NCBI GenBank assembly: GCA_964651325.1
Contig: CAZYXP010000086.1
Location: forward strand, 1 to 13,780
DNA: 13,780 nt
DNA from: JADFOB01 sp964651325
Lineage (GTDB): Bacteria; Planctomycetota; Phycisphaerae; UBA1845
Reading direction: 5' to 3'
Position numbers and translations under genes: made by a program. The notes beneath the pieces were generated by a model. The model searched no databases and had not been told where the DNA came from. It saw only the letters and a list, made by a program, of their open reading frames with translations. Shown piece by piece: positions 7,311-13,780 of this stretch. Positions within the stretch are counted from its first letter, which is position 1. Each line of letters begins with the position of its first letter.

Positions 7311-9104
7311 ATGGCGCTGAAAAATGGCGGGCGGATCTTGGTGGGGATGGTGGGATTGCTGGCGACTGGTTGTGCCCCGTCGCTATCGGAAGTGGCCGGG
7401 GAGACGGCATTTCGCGACGTGACCGCCTCCTCGTTTACGCCGGCTCCCAAGGCGGTCGGCTGGCCGGCGATGGCCTTGTTTGATTACGACAACGATGGAG
7501 ACGTCGATTTGTTCGTTACGAGCATTACGGGGACGCCGAATCTCCTCTATGAGAACGACGGGCGGGGCGGCTTCACCGAGGTGGCCAATCTTGCCGGGCT
7601 GCGTTTCACTTCGGATTGGGGCGTATGCACCGGCGTGGGCGACTTCGACAATGATGGCTGGTTGGATTTGATCATCGGCCGGCAAAGACCCGACATCCCG
7701 GATGGTCCGCTCGCGACTGTGCGTTACCTGAAAAACCGCGGTCCCAATAGCGCCGGGCAAGTGTTCTTCTCCGATGCCACGGAGGAGACGGGGCTTGCGT
7801 CAGTGAGGTTCGGCTCGGGCATCGGCGTGGGGGACATCGACAACGACGGATTGCTCGACCTGTACATCGGCAGATACAACTTCGCCGACCTGATCTTCGG
7901 CGAAGATCAGACGACTCTGCCTGATACCCCTAACGTACTGTTGCGTAACACCGGCGTGGTGGCTGGGGGCGTGCCCCTGTTTGAAGACATTACGGACTCG
8001 GCGGGCGTGGCGGGCACGCTGGTGGCGGGACTCGCGCCCTCTACGGAGAATATACTCAATCACATGCCGACCTGGTCGGTGTATTTTACCGACGTCAATC
8101 GCGACGGCTTTCAGGATCTGTTCGCCGTGCAAGAAATCCCCGGAGGCGTGGACCTTTTTATCAACAACGGCGATCTCACCTTCTCGCCCTCCCAGGCGGA
8201 CCTGCTCAACAAACACGGCGGTTGGATGGGCATTGCGTCGGCGGATTATGATCGAGACGGCGACCTCGACTACTTTCTGGCCAACGTCGGAGCCGATGCG
8301 GTTGGGGCCGATATTGAGAGCAACCACATCACCAGCGCCTGGCGTCGAGACAACGGCACTCCCTTCCACCGCTTGCTCCAAAACGACGGGAACGGAGTGT
8401 TCGTCGATGCCGCAGGCGGGGTCGCCGTGACACCGGGAGTCCTGCCGCCGACGAATCAGCTCCAAGGCCGCGGGCTGCAAGCGTACGAATTCAGTTTCGG
8501 CTGCGCATGGCTGGATATGCAAAACGACGGGTGGCCTGATCTGGCTTGGACGGGCGACCTAATCCTTTTTGACGGGCTCGGCGAAGGCCCGTTCCGGCAG
8601 GATTTCCACGGTGTGGGTCGATTGTTGAGTAATGACGGCGGCCAATCGTTTACCGATCAGACCGGCGCCCGGGGCATGTTCAACTGGACAGGGGATCAGC
8701 CGGTGGCGTTCGGTCACAACCGGGCCGGTCGGGCGCTGGCGGCCATCGACCTCACCGGAGATGGGTTCGACGACATCTGCCGGACGAATGAAAGGGAACT
8801 AGACACGCTTCAGTGCTTGGTCAACCCCGCCCTGGAGGACGCCCACTGGGTCACTATTCGCCTGAAAGGCACCGCGAGCAACTCGTTTGGCATCGGGGCG
8901 CGCGTCGAAGCCATCGCCGGCGGCGTGGCGTATGTCGCGGAGGTCGTGACGACCACCAGCGCGTTCGTCGCGGTCCATCCCCAAGTTCACTTCGGGCTTG
9001 GCGCTACCACGATTATCGATCAGCTGACGGTGCACTGGCCTTCTGGTGCGACGACCGAACAACAAGCCGTAGCCGTGGATCGCGTCATGACGATTGCGGA
9101 GTAA
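7311..9104 (+). CDS. Secreted FG-GAP repeat lipoprotein with ASPIC/UnbV C-terminal domain (CRTAC1-like)
   Basis: 597 residues. A hydrophobic signal segment ends in LLATGC with Cys21 as probable lipidation site (Ala at -3 makes the lipobox imperfect). Seven calcium-loop motifs of the form DxDxDGxxD start at residues 58, 111, 175, 261, 312, 402 and 480 (for example DYDNDGDVD, DFDNDGWLD, DIDNDGLLD). Seven FG-GAP/VCBS-type units suggest a seven-bladed, calcium-stabilised beta-propeller. From about residue 510 an ASPIC/UnbV domain follows, with NSFGIGARVEA, HFGLG and VHWPSGATTEQ. CRTAC1 relatives are extracellular; enzymatic activity is not established and ligand or matrix binding is assumed. A G-run at 7298-7304 lies 6 nt before the ATG. 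The gene converges on the kinase with only 12 bp between stops. A second ATG at residue 13 is possible but would shorten the signal peptide. Confidence 0.9.
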   Translation: MALKNGGRILVGMVGLLATGCAPSLSEVAGETAFRDVTASSFTPAPKAVGWPAMALFDYDNDGDVDLFVTSITGTPNLLYENDGRGGFTEVANLAGLRFTSDWGVCTGVGDFDNDGWLDLIIGRQRPDIPDGPLATVRYLKNRGPNSAGQVFFSDATEETGLASVRFGSGIGVGDIDNDGLLDLYIGRYNFADLIFGEDQTTLPDTPNVLLRNTGVVAGGVPLFEDITDSAGVAGTLVAGLAPSTENILNHMPTWSVYFTDVNRDGFQDLFAVQEIPGGVDLFINNGDLTFSPSQADLLNKHGGWMGIASADYDRDGDLDYFLANVGADAVGADIESNHITSAWRRDNGTPFHRLLQNDGNGVFVDAAGGVAVTPGVLPPTNQLQGRGLQAYEFSFGCAWLDMQNDGWPDLAWTGDLILFDGLGEGPFRQDFHGVGRLLSNDGGQSFTDQTGARGMFNWTGDQPVAFGHNRAGRALAAIDLTGDGFDDICRTNERELDTLQCLVNPALEDAHWVTIRLKGTASNSFGIGARVEAIAGGVAYVAEVVTTTSAFVAVHPQVHFGLGATTIIDQLTVHWPSGATTEQQAVAVDRVMTIAE

Positions 9105-9116
9105 CACCGCCTACCG

Positions 9117-12545
<3,429 letters not shown>

Positions 12546-12637
12546 GGCTGAAGCGTCACCTGTTTCGGGGTTATGGGCCCGATGGCCCCGGGCGCCGTTA
12601 TCGGTCCAAGCGGACGCTTCCCCGAACGTTCCACGAC

Positions 12638-12674
12638 CGACCGCGCATAGTTAGTAAGACGACTAACTCGGTCG
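12638..12674. promoter_or_regulatory. Palindromic operator-like element, or structured leader
   Basis: A 20-bp palindrome, AGTTAGTAAGACGACTAACT (12649-12668), has perfect 7-bp arms and a 6-bp centre. Outside it CGACCG (12638-12643) pairs with CGGTCG (12669-12674), giving a 13-bp stem with a 5-nt bulge. The AT-richer arms stand out from the GC-rich surroundings, which suits a dimeric repressor operator (the TTAGT-ACTAA arms are of the type bound by winged-helix or TetR dimers). It lies about 100 bp upstream of the kinase start and 254 bp upstream of the M49 start. An RNA role in the kinase leader is the alternative. Confidence 0.45.
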
Positions 12675-12841
12675 CGGGCTTTAGCTCTCGCGGAAGTAAA
12701 TGCCGCATGCCATTTGTTCCTGGGGACATGGGGGAAACCATCAAGCCCCCCGCGATCACGTCGGTTGGCGCCCGCGGCACTGATTCGCCCTTCCGGCACG
12801 AGGCATCACGGGCCAGGCGAGCCTGTTGGTCCGATACTCAG

Positions 12842-12869
12842 TTGATTCACAGGCCAATACAGGTAGCAT
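12842..12869 (+). promoter_or_regulatory. Candidate promoter of the M49 lipoprotein gene
   Basis: TTGATT (12842-12847) and TAGCAT (12864-12869), each 4 of 6 to the sigma70 consensus, lie 16 bp apart and about 58 bp before ATG 12928. Weak on sequence alone. Confidence 0.3.
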
Positions 12870-12915
12870 TTCGTCGGATGGATGAGCAACGATGCTGGAT
12901 ATTCGGACCCCTGTC

Positions 12916-12920
12916 GAGGA
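12916..12920 (+). promoter_or_regulatory. Ribosome-binding site of the M49 lipoprotein gene
   Basis: GAGGA ends 7 nt before ATG 12928, which supports this start together with the signal peptide that follows. Confidence 0.7.
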
Positions 12921-12927
12921 CAAGCGG

Positions 12928-13780
12928 ATGAAAACTAATCAAATCAAAACTCTTATTGCGGCTCCAACCCTGGTCCTGCTGGCCTTGACATCCTGCGTCT
13001 CGCCCGGCGCTCGGGTCAACAACGCCGCAGCGCGACATGCCCGAAGTGATAAGCCCAAGCGGCCCGCCGAGCAGTACGCAACGGTTCGCCTCACCGCGGA
13101 TCTAAGCGCGCTTTCGCAGAACCAGCGACTGATGCTTCCGCTCTTGATCGATGCGGCCAAGCACATGAGCGAGGCGTTTTGGGTGCAATCGTATGGAGAT
13201 CGGCGTGCCTTGCTCGCCACGATCGGCGACGCTCGCCGTCGTCGCCTCGCCGAGATCAACTATGGACCGTGGGATCGGCTTTCAGACAACCGGCCATTCG
13301 TACCGCGTGTTGGTCCCAAACCCAAGGGCGCCAACTTTTATCCGATGGACATGACCAAGGAAGAATTCGAGCAAGCCGTCGCGGCGGATTCGAGCCAAGC
13401 CCGGCGACTTACGAGCCTTTACACGATGGTGCGGCGCGACGACGCGAACGGTGGGCGGCTCAAGGCGATCGACTACCACGTTTTTTTCAGGTCGCATCTT
13501 GAGCCGGCCGCGGCCAAGCTGCGCGAGGCGGCGTCGCTTGCCGAAGATGCCGGATTGCGCCGCTATCTCGAGCGACGCGCTCGTGCGTTGCTGACCGACG
13601 ATTATCAGCCCAGCGACCTCGCATGGTTGGACATGAAGGACAACGGTATCGATATCGTCATCGGGCCCATCGAAACCTACGAAGATGCCCTTTTCGGAAC
13701 CAAGGCCAGCTTTGAAGCCTACGTATTGATCAAAGACAAGCAATGGAGCCGGCGGCTTGCCCGCTATGCGACGATGCTTC
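12928..13780 (+). CDS. Peptidase M49-like (dipeptidyl-peptidase III family) lipoprotein, N-terminal part
   Basis: 284 codons open to the window end. MKTNQIKTLIAAPTLVLLAL then TSC gives a good lipobox (LTSC, Cys23), so the product is probably anchored to a membrane facing the periplasm. The mature part resembles bacterial M49 proteins often labelled zinc-dependent hydrolases: YGPWDRLSDNRPFV (112-125), KPKGANFYPMDMTKEEFE (131-148), DNGIDIVIGPIETYEDALFG (238-257) and ASFEAYVLIKDK (260-271). The IGPIETYED..FG...FEAYV block corresponds to the GFIESYRDPFG...FEGFV region of human DPP III, which precedes the zinc site. The zinc-binding HExxGH and second Glu motif lie beyond the window, so activity cannot be confirmed. 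If active it would remove dipeptides from peptides, or act as a related hydrolase. Divergent from the kinase. Confidence 0.8.
   Translation, partial: MKTNQIKTLIAAPTLVLLALTSCVSPGARVNNAAARHARSDKPKRPAEQYATVRLTADLSALSQNQRLMLPLLIDAAKHMSEAFWVQSYGDRRALLATIGDARRRRLAEINYGPWDRLSDNRPFVPRVGPKPKGANFYPMDMTKEEFEQAVAADSSQARRLTSLYTMVRRDDANGGRLKAIDYHVFFRSHLEPAAAKLREAASLAEDAGLRRYLERRARALLTDDYQPSDLAWLDMKDNGIDIVIGPIETYEDALFGTKASFEAYVLIKDKQWSRRLARYATML

Larger units (their letters stand above)
12546..12927. other. 382-bp divergent intergenic region with palindrome
   Basis: It separates the divergent kinase and M49 lipoprotein genes. No open frame here resembles a protein family. It holds the palindrome described separately, a G5/C5 inverted repeat (12730-12734 with 12746-12750), a short GGGCC/GGCCC hairpin at 12575-12588 in the kinase leader, and a promoter-like pair and ribosome-binding site for the M49 gene. 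I compared it with c-di-GMP, cobalamin and SAM riboswitch consensus elements from memory and saw no match. Confidence 0.6.

Noticed and set aside
12600..12780. A riboswitch in the kinase or M49 leader, prompted by AAAGCC near paired elements.
   Set aside because: The conserved cores of c-di-GMP-I, SAM and cobalamin riboswitches that I can recall are missing. Only local hairpins remain.

Overview
The window reads as a GC-rich (by eye near 60%) chromosomal segment from a Gram-negative bacterium, most likely a planctomycete or a relative. The grounds are indirect: an FG-GAP/ASPIC-UnbV lipoprotein of the CRTAC1 type, an ABC-2 permease fused to a CPBP protease, an M49-like lipoprotein, loosely packed genes, and short GTAGCC-containing repeats between genes. 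No rRNA or tRNA gene is present to fix the taxonomy. Gene content is mostly housekeeping and single-gene accessory functions. I see no transposase, integrase, phage gene, CRISPR array or defence island.

Layout. 1-1856: two minus-strand genes, the 5' part of rsmE (16S rRNA U1498 methyltransferase, cut by the window edge) and complete fumC (class II fumarase), separated by a stem-loop and a 4 x 14 bp tandem repeat. 1857-2471: 615 bp without a gene, holding several inverted repeats. 2472-5347: a plus-strand operon of a NatA-like ATPase and a NatB-like permease carrying a C-terminal CPBP glutamic-type intramembrane protease, with stop and start overlapping by one base. 5393-7039: minus-strand purU (formyltetrahydrofolate deformylase) preceded by an unrecognised single-pass membrane protein, probably co-transcribed. 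7311-9104: plus-strand FG-GAP/ASPIC-UnbV lipoprotein. 9117-12545: minus-strand 1142-residue hybrid histidine kinase (CHASE8-like, HAMP, GAF, HisKA, HATPase, REC, REC, Hpt), whose stop lies 12 bp from that of the lipoprotein. 12546-12927: divergent spacer with a conspicuous 20-bp palindrome inside a longer imperfect hairpin. 12928-13780: 5' part of an M49 (dipeptidyl-peptidase III-like) lipoprotein running off the window.

How the genes work together. Only the ATPase and permease-protease clearly form one functional unit, a putative ABC-2 exporter. Fumarase and PurU serve central and one-carbon metabolism, and RsmE serves ribosome modification. The kinase carries a complete internal phosphorelay but no output regulator is encoded in the window. 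The two secreted lipoproteins flanking it could be regulatory targets only by proximity. The points most worth checking are the protease-fused transporter, the altered Q-loop of its ATPase, the palindrome between the kinase and the M49 gene, and the unidentified membrane protein before purU. I do not find convincing evidence of a wholly new multi-gene system.
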